The notes below the pieces were generated by a model. It searched no databases. It worked only from the letters and a program-made list of their open reading frames with translations, and was not told the origin of the DNA. From positions 1-64,000 of the forward strand of contig CAKUAS010000004.1 in the NCBI GenBank assembly GCA_934636655.1: DNA of 64,000 bases, written 5' to 3'. Shown in pieces: positions 49,464 through 58,756 of the stretch; position 1 is the first letter of the stretch, and the number at the start of each line of letters is the position of its first letter. This DNA is from an uncultured Oscillospiraceae bacterium (GTDB lineage: Bacteria; Bacillota; Clostridia; Oscillospirales; Oscillospiraceae). The position numbers and the translations under genes were made by a program.

Positions 49464-51770
49464 CTATGCGTTTATCTCAAATTCAATTTCAACATCGTTT
49501 ATACTTAGCTTCGCAGCGCCCGCGCTGCCGCAGGTCTTCACATAGCAGCCGCCCGAGCCACCCTTGAGCGATATGATCTCCGGGCCTATTAACTCAATGG
49601 GGCCCGAGCATTTAAGCACAACGGGCTCCTGCCAGTAGGGGGCAAGATTGCCGTACTCATCAACGGCGCGGATGCGCACGGCGGCAGCGTCGTAGGTGTC
49701 GCCCTCGCAAAGCTGTGTTTTGCTTGCGCTGGCTTCAAGATGCACCTTCTGACCGGGCGAACGTGTCACCGTGGATACGGTTTTACCGTTCTTCACAGCG
49801 TCAAAGCGCCATTTTGTCGCCTCGCCGCCCCAGTTGCCGACATATTTGCCGTAAAGCTCAACGCCGTCGGAAAATTTGAAGCCCTTTAGCAGCATGAGCC
49901 GTGCAAACTTGGCCAGTATCTTGGGCGGCAGCGAGCTCGGTCCGAATTTAGCGACCGCAAGTAGGCAGTCCTTCACGGCCTCCGCCGTCTTTTCGTCAAA
50001 TCCCTCCTGAGTTACAAGAAGTTCGCCGATAAAATCGCCGATTATAACGGGCGGATGCGGCAGGGCGGGGTACTCATCCCGGCTTGGGCAAAATTCACGG
50101 ACAAACACGCCGTCCTTGTACAGTCTTACGCAGTCCGCGTTTGTGAATACATACACTTTGCCGATATCTCCTGCGGGGTGCTCGCCGATATCCATGGAAG
50201 AGGATACGACGCAGCAGGGCTTATCGTCGCTTTGGCTTGCGTACACGGCAGCCGCGAGCTTGGGATTGCGGAACATGTCCATAACGCCGTGATAGCATAT
50301 CCCGTCGCCGCTGCCGAAGTCCTGATGAGTGTTGTAGTCGAACATGCACCATGGGAATATGCCGCAGATATCGTCGTCGGCGTACATTGCGTCGAGGACC
50401 TTCGCGTGCCGCAGCGCGTGGCTGAGTCTGTGACGCTCATCGTCAAAGGGTTTTGTCGGGAACATGTGCCCGTTGCACTCTGAGACGAGGTAGCCGTTAT
50501 TCTTCTTCGCCGTGACCGACTTTTTCGGCTTTAACCCCGCGTTATCGCCGCAGTGCGAGAAATCGTTGTACGCGTAAACATCCTCAAGCAGACGGCTTTT
50601 TTCTATATATCTCACGCCGCTTGTCTGGCGGCCGGAATCGAGCGTATGCGCAACGGCGTTCGTGCGCCTGTAAAGCTCGTCGCAGTCCTGCGATTCATTT
50701 ATTCTAACGCCCCAAAGCATGATCGACGGATGATGCATGTACTGCCGCACCATCTCGTCGGTGTTTTTGACGGCCTGCCGCTTCCAGTCCTCGTCGCCGA
50801 TGTGCTGCCAGCCGGGTATCTCGGTGAACACGAGAAGCCCGAGCTCATCACAGCGCGAAATAAAATGCTGCGACTGCGGATAGTGCGAGGTACGCACGGC
50901 ATTTACGCCAAGCTCGTTTTTCAGTATCTCTGCGTCGAGCTCCTGCACAGATTTAGGCATTGCATAGCCGACGTAGGCGTATGCCTGATGACGGTTGAGC
51001 CCGCGTATCTTCAGCTTTTCTCCGTTGAGATAGAAGCCGTCGCTTTCAAATCTCACCGTTCTGAAGCCGAAGCGCACGCTCTTTTCGTCGACGCACTCGC
51101 CGTCTCGCATTGCGCGGACACGCGCAGTGTACAGCGCAGGGGAGTCCACCGACCACAGAGCCGCTTGAGGCACAGTCAGATCAAATGCCTTGCCGGCTGC
51201 CGAGGAAACGACGCAGCCATTTTTATCGACGATGTCGGTCACAACATTGCCACATTCACTGTAGATCCTCACGCGAATATCACGCAGCCCTGTGTTTTCG
51301 ATGAGTACCTCTTTGACATACTCGTGGTCTTTTACCTCGAGCGTCACCTCACGGTATAGTCCGCCGTAGCACAGATAGTCGATGACAAAGCCGAACGGGG
51401 GAATATTCAGGCTCTCGCGTGTGTCCAGCCTGACATCGATGACATTCTCGCCGCCGAGCCTTACGAAGTCCGTGATATCAACGCAAAACGCCGTGTATCC
51501 GCAGGCATGATAGCCGACTTTTTCACCGTTGCATAACACAGTCGCCTCGTGCGCAGCACCGTCAAAGCGCAAAATGAGCTTCTTGCCCTGCCACTCGGAG
51601 GGAGCGGTGAAAACCTTTCTGTAGCCGCAGACCATCTGATAGTCGCGGCAGTTTATATAATTGTAGGGTATCTCCTTTGCGGTATGCGGAAGTCTGACGG
51701 AAACAGCCTTATCAAAGCCAGCGTCAAAATCCTCTGTGAATAGCCAGTCGTTATTGAAAGCAATGTCCAT
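49464..51770 (-). CDS. Glycoside hydrolase family 2 (beta-galactosidase/glucuronidase type)
   Basis: 768 residues, no signal peptide, so cytoplasmic. Domain order: sugar-binding jelly roll (residues 1-145; VSVRLPHTAKEIPYNYI, CGYRKVFTAP), immunoglobulin-like domain (to about 240), TIM barrel with IRGLNRHQ, NAVRTSHYPQS, acid/base Glu in WGVRINES, and probable nucleophile Glu in YLVSECNGH, then a C-terminal domain ending in DUF4982-like sandwich. AAGGAG precedes the ATG. Specificity (galactoside, glucuronide, mannoside) cannot be read from sequence alone. Confidence 0.85.
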   Translation of the reverse strand: MDIAFNNDWLFTEDFDAGFDKAVSVRLPHTAKEIPYNYINCRDYQMVCGYRKVFTAPSEWQGKKLILRFDGAAHEATVLCNGEKVGYHACGYTAFCVDITDFVRLGGENVIDVRLDTRESLNIPPFGFVIDYLCYGGLYREVTLEVKDHEYVKEVLIENTGLRDIRVRIYSECGNVVTDIVDKNGCVVSSAAGKAFDLTVPQAALWSVDSPALYTARVRAMRDGECVDEKSVRFGFRTVRFESDGFYLNGEKLKIRGLNRHQAYAYVGYAMPKSVQELDAEILKNELGVNAVRTSHYPQSQHFISRCDELGLLVFTEIPGWQHIGDEDWKRQAVKNTDEMVRQYMHHPSIMLWGVRINESQDCDELYRRTNAVAHTLDSGRQTSGVRYIEKSRLLEDVYAYNDFSHCGDNAGLKPKKSVTAKKNNGYLVSECNGHMFPTKPFDDERHRLSHALRHAKVLDAMYADDDICGIFPWCMFDYNTHQDFGSGDGICYHGVMDMFRNPKLAAAVYASQSDDKPCCVVSSSMDIGEHPAGDIGKVYVFTNADCVRLYKDGVFVREFCPSRDEYPALPHPPVIIGDFIGELLVTQEGFDEKTAEAVKDCLLAVAKFGPSSLPPKILAKFARLMLLKGFKFSDGVELYGKYVGNWGGEATKWRFDAVKNGKTVSTVTRSPGQKVHLEASASKTQLCEGDTYDAAAVRIRAVDEYGNLAPYWQEPVVLKCSGPIELIGPEIISLKGGSGGCYVKTCGSAGAAKLSINDVEIEFEINA

Positions 51771-51892
51771 ATCATAGCTCCTTGGAGTTTTTGTTTAATT
51801 GTATCATATCCACCCGTCAATGCAAGATGTTGTTGATTTTAAGCTCATGAAACTATATAATATCTCCGATAATAATAGATCGGAGTTTTAGA

Positions 51893-52690
51893 ATGGATAA
51901 GCTGCTTAATACAAAACTGTTTCTTCTCGATATGGACGGCACGCTCTACCTCGGCGACGAGGTGTTCGACGGTGCAGTGGATTTTATAAACACCGTCAAA
52001 AAAAGCGGCAGAGAGTATATATATCTGACCAATAACTCCTCGCGCGCCGGCGTTGACTATATAACCCGCCTGCGTAAGCTGGGCTTTCCCTGCGAAAAGG
52101 AAAATGTGTTCACCTCCGGCATGGCGACGGCCATGTACTTAAACAGCCGCCATCCCGGTGAGCTTGTCTATCCCGTCGGAACTCCGGCGTTTTTGGGCGA
52201 GCTTGAGAGCTACGGTGTGCCTCTCGGTGACAGCGAGGATGTCGGCGTTGTGTGCGTGGGCTTTGATACTACGCTCACTTATGAAAAGCTCGATAAGGCC
52301 GTTCATTACCTCCGCCGCGGCGCTGCGTTTGTTGCCGCAAACCCCGACTGGGTGTGTCCGATGCCCGCAAATGAGGTTTTGCCCGACTGCGGCAGCATCT
52401 GTGCACTGCTGACAGCCGCCAGCGGCGTTGAGCCCGTGTTTATCGGCAAGCCTAATCGCAATATGGTTGACATAATATCAGAACAGACCGGCGTTCCTAA
52501 TGAGAACATATGCTGCGTGGGCGACAGGCTTTATACCGATATCGCGGTGGCGCAGAATGCCGGAGCGGTGTCCGTATGCGTCCTATCGGGCGAGAGCGAC
52601 ATGGAGGATATCGAAAAGGCAGAGCGCAAGCCGGATTACGTACTAAAAAATGTCGCTGAGATCGCGGACATTCTAAAAGCCAATATGTGA
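51893..52690 (+). CDS. HAD-IIA family phosphatase (NagD-like)
   Basis: 265 residues. HAD motifs: LFLLDMDGTLYLG (nucleophile Asp and general acid), YLTNNSSRAG (motif II), IGKPN (Lys) and CCVGDRLYTDIAVAQNAG (acidic motif). The C2a cap lies between residues about 75 and 185. NagD-type phosphatases act on nucleotides or small phosphosugars. GGAG lies seven bases before the ATG. A paralogue is encoded at 57375-58187 on the other strand. Confidence 0.9.
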   Translation: MDKLLNTKLFLLDMDGTLYLGDEVFDGAVDFINTVKKSGREYIYLTNNSSRAGVDYITRLRKLGFPCEKENVFTSGMATAMYLNSRHPGELVYPVGTPAFLGELESYGVPLGDSEDVGVVCVGFDTTLTYEKLDKAVHYLRRGAAFVAANPDWVCPMPANEVLPDCGSICALLTAASGVEPVFIGKPNRNMVDIISEQTGVPNENICCVGDRLYTDIAVAQNAGAVSVCVLSGESDMEDIEKAERKPDYVLKNVAEIADILKANM

Positions 52691-52727
52691 TTTACAGAAT
52701 GTTATTTAATTTTCGCACAATGTGTGC

Positions 52728-52733
52728 TATAAT
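52728..52733 (+). promoter_or_regulatory. Extended -10 promoter of smpB-ppi
   Basis: TGTGCTATAAT with no good -35 box, 26 bases before the smpB start. Confidence 0.55.
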
Positions 52734-52758
52734 ACATTGACGGTCGGGAGGTGAGCAA

Positions 52759-53223
52759 ATGCCGAAGCAGACCGGAACAAAGCAGATAGCGTCAAACCGC
52801 AAGGCTTTTCACGATTATTTTGTGCTCGACAGGTTTGAAGCCGGCATAGAGCTTGCCGGAACGGAGGTCAAATCGCTCAGAGCGGGCACGGTCAATATGA
52901 AGGACTGCTACTGCACGATAAAAAACGGCGAGCTTTTCGTGAGGTCGCTGCATATAAGCCCATATGAAAAGGGCAACATTTTCAATAAAGACCCCGTGCG
53001 GCCGAGAAGACTTCTCATGCACAAGCGCGAGATAGTAAAGCTCAATACGCGCGTGATGCAGGAGGGCGTGGCGCTCATTCCGCTGTCGCTGTATTTTAAG
53101 GACAGCAGAGTGAAGGTCGAACTCGGTCTGTGCAAGGGTAAAAAACTGTACGATAAACGAAATGACGACGCGAAGCGCGAAGCTGCGCGCGACATTGAAA
53201 GAACATTGAAGGAGAGACACTGA
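52759..53223 (+). CDS. smpB: tmRNA-binding protein SmpB
   Basis: 154 residues; brings tmRNA to stalled ribosomes in trans-translation. Family marks: NRKAFHDYFVLDRFEAGIEL, GTEVKSLRAGTVNMKDCY, HISPYEKGNIFNKDP and the basic C-terminal tail LGLCKGKKLYDKRNDDAKREA. GGGAGGTG precedes the ATG. Its own partner tmRNA is encoded 710 bases downstream, with a peptidyl-prolyl isomerase between. Confidence 0.97.
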   Translation: MPKQTGTKQIASNRKAFHDYFVLDRFEAGIELAGTEVKSLRAGTVNMKDCYCTIKNGELFVRSLHISPYEKGNIFNKDPVRPRRLLMHKREIVKLNTRVMQEGVALIPLSLYFKDSRVKVELGLCKGKKLYDKRNDDAKREAARDIERTLKERH

Positions 53224-53741
53224 TGAGCAATCCCATAGTAACCATCGAAATGGAAAACGGAGATATCATAAAAGCAGAGCTTTACCCCGAGGTAGCTCCA
53301 AATACGGTCAATAACTTCATCTCGCTGGTAAAGAACAAGTTTTATGACGGCGTTATCTTCCACCGCGTCATCCGCGGCTTTATGATCCAGGGCGGCGACC
53401 CTCAGGGCATCGGCGTCGGAGGCCCCGGCTATTCGATCAAGGGCGAGTTCAAAATGAACGGCGTTCCCAACGACCTCAAGCATACGCGCGGCGTTCTGTC
53501 CATGGCTCGCGCAATGGCTCCCAACTCCGCCGGCAGCCAGTTCTTCATCATGCATGAGGACGCACCGCACCTTGACGGCCAGTATGCCGCATTCGGCAAG
53601 GTCATTGAGGGCATGGAAAACGTCGATAAGATCGCAAAATGCATGACCGGCAGAAACGATAAGCCCATCCACCGTCAGGCAATGAAGAAGGTCACCGTTG
53701 ATACCTTCGGCGTAGACTATCCCGAACCTGAGAAGATGTAA
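53223..53741 (+). CDS. Peptidyl-prolyl cis-trans isomerase, cyclophilin type
   Basis: 172 residues, cytoplasmic cyclophilin that speeds proline isomerisation. Active-site segments: GVIFHRVIRGFMIQGGDPQG (catalytic Arg), AMAPNSAGSQFFIMHEDAPHLDGQYAAFGKV and a C-terminal VTVDTFGVDY. Start overlaps the smpB stop by one base (TGATG) with AAGGAGAG upstream, so they are translated together. Confidence 0.95.
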   Translation: MSNPIVTIEMENGDIIKAELYPEVAPNTVNNFISLVKNKFYDGVIFHRVIRGFMIQGGDPQGIGVGGPGYSIKGEFKMNGVPNDLKHTRGVLSMARAMAPNSAGSQFFIMHEDAPHLDGQYAAFGKVIEGMENVDKIAKCMTGRNDKPIHRQAMKKVTVDTFGVDYPEPEKM

Positions 53742-53749
53742 AACTCAGA

Positions 53750-53774
53750 GGGGGTGCGGTTCCTCCGCACCCCC
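53750..53774 (+). terminator. GC-rich hairpin after the isomerase gene
   Basis: GGGGGTGCGG-TTCCT-CCGCACCCCC without a T tract; may be a terminator or mRNA-end protector. Confidence 0.55.
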
Positions 53775-53932
53775 ACAAAGGAAATGCCTCAAATCTGCGT
53801 CGACTCATTTGGGTCAAGGCAAAGTTTGCACCGCACTATTGGGTTGCGTGGCAGTACGACACAGCACCGATTTTAAAGTCGGGTCACAGCAGTACCGACT
53901 AAGGCCTGACTCACAAGCGCTACTAAAAATAT

Positions 53933-54280
53933 GGGGATGTACCGGTTTCGACGGGGGTATGGAGGCAGGAATAGCGAGCGGATGCGCCTACCATCCTAAA
54001 AATGGGCAACTTATAAATTAAAGAACAACAACGATACTGTTCTTCTCGCTGCTTAATTAGCGAGCGTTCCCTCCGGGAGGACCACGGCCCGGAACGGAGC
54101 GTCGATCAGTGGTGCCCGTGAGTGCGCAAAGCTTTGAGCGCACCACGCATAATGAAGCTACCGACTCTGTGAGCCTGACGGCCGGCGTGCAGGGAAGGAA
54201 ATAAAGTCGACCGTATGCGCTCGGAGAAGTTCCTGTTAAAATGCTTTCGGACGGGGGTTCAACTCCCCCCATCTCCACCA
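53933..54280 (+). ncRNA. ssrA: Transfer-messenger RNA
   Basis: 348 bases. tRNA-like ends: GGGGATG pairs with CATCTCC before A-CCA, the 5' region GTACCGGTTTCGACGGGGGT and T arm GGGGG-TTCAACT-CCCCC are diagnostic. The tag frame contains AAC AAC AAC GAT ACT GTT CTT CTC GCT GCT TAA, so the peptide ends in NNNDTVLLAA; the resume codon cannot be fixed by eye. The -LAA end is the usual ClpXP degron. Confidence 0.97.
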
Positions 54281-54281
54281 T

Positions 54282-54320
54282 GTCGGAGCAAGCTTTGTAT
54301 CGCTTGCTCCGACTTGTTTT
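54282..54320 (+). terminator. Terminator of tmRNA
   Basis: GTCGGAGCAAGC-TTTGTATC-GCTTGCTCCGAC then TTGTTTT; same loop as the hairpin at 10141. Confidence 0.9.
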
Positions 54321-54388
54321 ATAAGGATTTTTGTATATCTTTTAGCTTTCGGCTGTGATATAATGTCGGCCAATGCGGAGGTGAGCCC

Positions 54389-54961
54389 ATGAACCCATAT
54401 AGCTATGTGAAGAGCATAAAGCCCAAGCCGCCGACGGGTGCGCAGGAGGCGCTGGAGAGGGCGATGCTGGAGCTCTACGCGAAAAACGGGCAGGCCGTCT
54501 CGGTCAAGACCCTGTGCGAAAAAGCGTCGGTAGCACGGAGCACGTTTTACGCATATTACGATGTTGTCGATGACTGCCTGCGCACAGCCGAGGACAGGCT
54601 CATAGAGCGCCTTATCAGCATGAACGAGGAGCTCATGCGAGACGGTGAACTAAATGATTTCGACTTTTTCCGCGGTACGATGTACTATGTCAAGGAAAAT
54701 ATCGAATACTTTCGCATCCTGCTTGTCGAGCGGCCTGACTATCGGTTTATCGAGAAGTGGAAGGACGGGATAAAATATCATATGTATGCGCGTATGAGAG
54801 CTTCCGGCAGCGAGAAAAACCGCGAGCTCACGCTGGAAATGATAGCGTCGGAGGCCATCGCAGCGTATACATATTGGATGAAGAATCATTATGATATCGA
54901 CTTCGAGTACGTCAAAAAGCTGATGCAGCGCACAATATCGGCATATACGCAGCAGAATTGA
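54389..54961 (+). CDS. TetR family transcriptional regulator
   Basis: 190 residues. N-terminal helix-turn-helix at about 35-60: VSVKTLCEKASVARSTFYAYYDVVDD, the typical TetR pattern. The ligand domain is all-helical with no known specificity. GGAGGTGAG precedes the ATG and a terminator follows. It lies upstream of a VOC-SDR-metallohydrolase gene set, which it may control; two genes of that set are broken. Confidence 0.88.
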   Translation: MNPYSYVKSIKPKPPTGAQEALERAMLELYAKNGQAVSVKTLCEKASVARSTFYAYYDVVDDCLRTAEDRLIERLISMNEELMRDGELNDFDFFRGTMYYVKENIEYFRILLVERPDYRFIEKWKDGIKYHMYARMRASGSEKNRELTLEMIASEAIAAYTYWMKNHYDIDFEYVKKLMQRTISAYTQQN

Positions 54962-54996
54962 AAAATGCTCTTTCACGTCAGTGAGGGAGCATTTTT
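54961..54996 (+). terminator. Terminator of the TetR gene
   Basis: AAAAATGCTCTTTCAC-GTCA-GTGAGGGAGCATTTTT with two G-T pairs. Confidence 0.85.
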
Positions 54997-55068
54997 GTAC
55001 ACAAAGTGAAATTATGTCGTGTTGTTGTGCGTGAATAGCTGATAAAATTAGAACAAGAGGTGATGCAG

Positions 55069-55605
55069 ATGAAATACCCGTTTGTGCACCAGCTCGGCCT
55101 TGTAGTGGACGATATGGCAAAGGCGATGGCTGAGTATGGAGAAATATACGGAATTAAAAAATGGTATCGCGCAGGTAAGCGCAGCGACGATGAGATGTAT
55201 TATAAGGGCGAGCGTATTTACGATCCGGGTTTTGACCTTGTGATGGGCTATTGCGGCAGAACGGAGATCGAGCTTATAACGACCTCAGCGCAGTCGAGCC
55301 TTTATGAGGATTTCTTAAAAGAACGCGAACCGGGGCTGCATCATGTGAGTTTCTTCGTAAACGATCTTGAAAAGCATGTGCGGCAAATGCAGAGCCTTGG
55401 CTTTGAAGTCGTTCAAAACGGATTTATGAGCGGGAAAACCGCACGCACGGACTATGCATATATGGCGCGTCCCGGTGAGGGTTACGGTCGTATTGTAGAA
55501 TTTTCGTCATCAAAGCTTTTTGGGCGAATACCGCTTGTGCGGGGACACCTTAACATGTGGGCGGCTGTTCTTACAGGAAATGCGGAATTGATAAAGGAGA
55601 AATAA
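55069..55605 (+). CDS. VOC family protein (glyoxalase/methylmalonyl-CoA epimerase-like)
   Basis: 178 residues, one vicinal-oxygen-chelate unit pair: VHQLGLVVDDMAKAMAEYGEIYGI at the front and GLHHVSFFVNDLEKHVRQM in the second half; metal ligands would be the His in VHQLG, the Glu in IELITT, His in LHHVSF and Glu in IVEFSS. ATG at 55069 has GAGGTG six bases upstream. Followed two bases later by an SDR pseudogene. Substrate unknown. Confidence 0.8.
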   Translation: MKYPFVHQLGLVVDDMAKAMAEYGEIYGIKKWYRAGKRSDDEMYYKGERIYDPGFDLVMGYCGRTEIELITTSAQSSLYEDFLKEREPGLHHVSFFVNDLEKHVRQMQSLGFEVVQNGFMSGKTARTDYAYMARPGEGYGRIVEFSSSKLFGRIPLVRGHLNMWAAVLTGNAELIKEK

Positions 55606-55606
55606 T

Positions 55607-56396
55607 ATGAGCAAAACGGTACTTATAACAGGCGCGGCATCCGGCATTGGAATGGAGTTTGCCAATATTTTTGCCGAGCAGAAATACAATATGGTCATCG
55701 TCGACCGCAACGAGGCGAAAATGGAAGCGATGAAGGTCGATTACGAGAAGAAGTACAGCATATCCGTAACGCCGGTTCAGGCAGACCTGTCTGTAGATAA
55801 CGAGGCGCAGCGCGTTTACGATGAGGTCAAGGCCAAGGGCATTGATATCGACATTCTCATCAATAACGCAGGAGTCGGTGATTACGGCAGATTCGTCGAC
55901 ATCCCATGGGAGAAAGAGCGCGGCCTCGCAGGGCTCAACATGCTCTCGCTCATGCAGCTTATGCACTTGTACGCTGCCGACATGGAAAAGCGCGGCGGCG
56001 GAAAGATCCTCAACATGGCTTCAATAGCGGCTTACACTCCGGGCCCGTACATGCCCATGTACTACGCTTCCAAGAGCTTTGTGTATTCGCTCTCGTAGGC
56101 CGTGGCGGAGGAGATGCGCGGCAGCGGCGTGAGCATAACCTGCCTGTGCCCCGGCCCTACGGCGACGAATTTCGAGAAAGAAGCAAATATGGGCAAGAAT
56201 CAAGAATAATAAAATGTTCTCCTTCTTTAAGCCGATGACTCCGGTCGAGGTCGCGGCCGAGGGCTATGATGCACTCATGAAAGGGAAGGCCGTGCATACC
56301 GTTAAGCCGTTTTACCGACTTTTCAAGTTTATTTGCCGCTTCGGACCTGACAGCGTGAAGCGCCGCCTGACAAGAAAGGTAAACATCGGAAAATGA
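55607..56396 (+). pseudogene. Short-chain dehydrogenase/reductase, broken by an amber stop and a frameshift
   Basis: Classical SDR: cofactor loop TGAASGIGMEF, NNAG, catalytic Ser in MASIAAYTPG and Y-x-x-x-K in YYASK. The frame is cut by TAG at 56096-56098, where a Glu codon is expected (YSLS-stop-AVAEEM), continues in the same frame as MRGSGVSITCLCPGPTATNF, and is then shifted by one extra base (G near 56204) before MFSFFKPMTPVEVAAEGYDA. Removing that base and the stop gives 262 residues, the normal length. Starts with AAAGGAGAA two bases after the VOC gene. Confidence 0.85.
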
Positions 56397-57241
56397 TGAA
56401 GATAAGAGTTTTCCACACCGGCAAGGTGCGTGTGAGCCCTTATCTGCCATTCGGCGGAGATAATTGCGGCATAATAAGGGCCGCAGGGCTCACGACCCCG
56501 AAGCGCGACTGGCTGTGGCTTCCCGTGTCGGCGTATCTCATAGAGCATCCACAGGGCCTTATCCTTGTCGACACCGGCTGGAATCGTGCTATTAGCCCCG
56601 ACGGCGTACTTGATAAAGCCGCGCAGATACGCTCACTCGGAAGCCTGCCGCTTTATATGACAAATCAGGGCGTAGTAGGGAAGGGCGAGACGATAGATGA
56701 GCAGCTTGCCGCGCTCGGCATGGCTCCCCGCGATATCGACTATGTCCTACTCACGCACCTCGACTGCGATCACGCAAACGGCCTCAGCCTCGTGAAGGAC
56801 GCAAAACACATACTTGTTTCAAACTCTGAGCTCAAGTGTGCAAAAAAGCTTTCGCCGGTAGTGCGCATACGCTATAACGATAAATGGTGGCGCGACTGCA
56901 ATGTCGAGGGCTTTGATTGGAACGACACAGAAGGTCCGTTCGGCAGAGCATATGATCTGTTTGGCGACGGGAGCGTCAAGCTGATAAACATTCCGGGCCA
57001 TTCCGACGGCCTGTGTGCCGTCAAGCTCACAAACGCCGAGGGCAGATTTGCTCTCCTGTTTTCCGACGGCGGCTATGCCTCGCGCTCGTGGCAGGAGATG
57101 ATAATCTCCGGCATAAGCATGGATAAGACTGCTCAGCTCTGCTCACTTGAGTGAATCCGTGAGCAGAGCCTGAGCCCGGATTGCGTCGAGTCTCTCGCAA
57201 ACCACGATCCCGACGTCGAGCCGCACATGATAGAGCTATAA
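56393..57241 (+). pseudogene. Metallo-beta-lactamase-fold hydrolase (lactonase-like), cut by TGA
   Basis: MBL-fold enzyme similar to N-acyl homoserine lactonases: metal motif LLTHLDCDHANGL (H-x-D-x-D-H), PGHSDG with the third His, and FSDGGYASRSW. TGA at 57152-57154 interrupts QLCSLE-stop-IREQSLSPDC; the frame then runs on as far as a TAA at 57239, ending HDPDVEPHMIEL, which is the usual end of this family. The stop stands where a Trp (TGG) is expected. The short product of 253 residues might keep some activity, since the metal site is upstream. Confidence 0.75.
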
Positions 57242-57306
57242 ATATGTCCTTGCTGCGTCGTTCCGCCCCCATCACCACCAAAATATAGGGATATGATATA
57301 TATATC

Positions 57307-57349
57307 GCAAAAAGACCGCTGTGCGCATAACGCGTACAGCGGTCTTTTT
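57307..57349. terminator. Bidirectional terminator
   Basis: AAAAAGACCGCTGT... pairs with ACAGCGGTCTTTTTT; serves the convergent HAD gene and the hydrolase side. Confidence 0.85.
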
Positions 57350-57374
57350 TAGGGTAAAATATACATGGGGAAAT

Positions 57375-58187
57375 TTATTTTTCGCTGTTCTTTGCCAGTG
57401 CGGGAATATCACCGACGCCGTTGAGGATAATGCTCGGGCGATAGGCATAGGTCTTAAGCGTATCAGGGGAAGAAACACCTGAAAGAACCAGAACCGTAGA
57501 CATACCGCTTTCCATACCGGAAATAACATCCGTATCCATGCGATCGCCCACCATTACAGCCTCGGCAGAATGGCAGTCGAGTATGCGAAGTCCTGTGCGC
57601 ATCATCAGCGGATTAGGCTTTCCGCAAAAATATGCCTGCGTGCCGGTTGCCATCTCGATCGGCGAGATCAGCGCACGGCAAGCGGGTGCGATACCGTTTT
57701 CAATAGGTCCGGAAACATCAGAGTTAGCGCCTATGAGTTTAGCTCCGGCCATAACAAGATTTGTGGCTTTTGTGAGCGTATCGAGCGAATAGGATCGCCC
57801 CTCGCCGACAACTACATAATCCGGATTTACATCATTCATCGTGATACCGGCATCGTAAAGAGCATTCAGAAGTCCGGCTTCGCCTATCACAAAAGCAGAG
57901 CATCCCGGTGACTGCTCCTTCAGAAATGCAGCTGTTGCCAAAGCGCTGGTGTAGAAATGCTCCTCGGGCACATCAAGCCCCATGCGCGCCAGCTTCTGGT
58001 TCAGTTCCTTCGGAGTATATCCGCTGTTGTTTGTTAAAAACAGATATTTTTTGTTCTCGTCGTGCAGCCACTGAATGAATTCCGCTGCACCGGGCAGAAC
58101 ACGGTTTCCGTGGTATATCACTCCGTCCATATCGCATATAAAGCCTTTTTTCTTGTTGAAATCAATTCTGTCGGCTGTAATATTCAT
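57375..58187 (-). CDS. HAD-IIA family phosphatase (NagD-like), second copy
   Basis: 270 residues from ATG 58187 with GAGGT upstream; an in-frame GTG at 58202 is less likely. HAD motifs: GFICDMDGVIYHG, FLTNNSGYTPKE, FCGKPNPLM and VMVGDRMDTDVISGMESG. The cap has VVVGEGRSYSLDTLTKATNL. Only moderately similar to the HAD-IIA protein at 51893, so an old paralogue. Substrate unknown. Confidence 0.88.
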   Translation of the reverse strand: MNITADRIDFNKKKGFICDMDGVIYHGNRVLPGAAEFIQWLHDENKKYLFLTNNSGYTPKELNQKLARMGLDVPEEHFYTSALATAAFLKEQSPGCSAFVIGEAGLLNALYDAGITMNDVNPDYVVVGEGRSYSLDTLTKATNLVMAGAKLIGANSDVSGPIENGIAPACRALISPIEMATGTQAYFCGKPNPLMMRTGLRILDCHSAEAVMVGDRMDTDVISGMESGMSTVLVLSGVSSPDTLKTYAYRPSIILNGVGDIPALAKNSEK

Positions 58188-58309
58188 ATGCTGCAACCTC
58201 ACTTAAAATTTTTGACTGCATTATATCATTGTTCGGAACTGATTTCTACTGATCGGCTTAAAATTTTACTCAATAATGATAATGTAAAGCAACTGCAATA
58301 CCGAACCAT

Positions 58310-58546
58310 TTACCGCGTGCCGGCGTTTCGCTTATAACGCATACTTGCAGAAAACCTGTCGCGCAGCGGTACGGCGGCATAGGCGAGTATGAGCGTGTGC
58401 CCGCCGTATGTAAAAACGTCGGCCTGGACACCCTCGGTACAATTTAATTGGGCATCGTAAACAATGCTTATCAGCTCGTCGTTTGACAGCTCGTCGCTGT
58501 CGCAGATGAACGCGGCAGCTTCATCTGAAGCGGTGTTGGATGACAT
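58310..58546 (-). CDS. Hypothetical protein, 78 residues
   Basis: AGGAGTG lies at a good distance before the ATG. Acidic N-terminal part (SDEAAAFICDSDELSNDELISIVYDAQ), then a beta-rich stretch (VQADVFTYGGHTLILAYAAV) and a basic tail. No motif recognised. Expressed, if at all, on its own. Confidence 0.55.
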   Translation of the reverse strand: MSSNTASDEAAAFICDSDELSNDELISIVYDAQLNCTEGVQADVFTYGGHTLILAYAAVPLRDRFSASMRYKRNAGTR

Positions 58547-58756
58547 AATATTTCACTCCTGAATTTAACATTTTTACACTGCGGAAACAAAAGATATTCA
58601 AACTGAATAACAGCCCGAAAAATTTCGTTAACAATGCATAGTTTAACGGAATTTTTTTTGATTTTCTATACAAAAATTATGGAAAAATAACAAACATGGT
58701 GCTATACTGTATGAGCATTATGTAAAGTAGATAATTATTTTTTCCCGAGGCGAATT

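Noticed and set aside
54057..54281. Minus-strand open frame opening MVEMGGVEPPSESI
   Set aside because: It is the antisense of the tmRNA 3' end; a known false annotation. The plus-strand frame at 53809-54021 also lies over the tmRNA.
56096..57154. Recoding of TAG or TGA as sense codons throughout the genome
   Set aside because: TAG, TGA and TAA all end intact genes across the window and Trp is encoded by TGG, so the standard bacterial code holds; the two stops are local lesions. An SDR frameshift also argues for decay.
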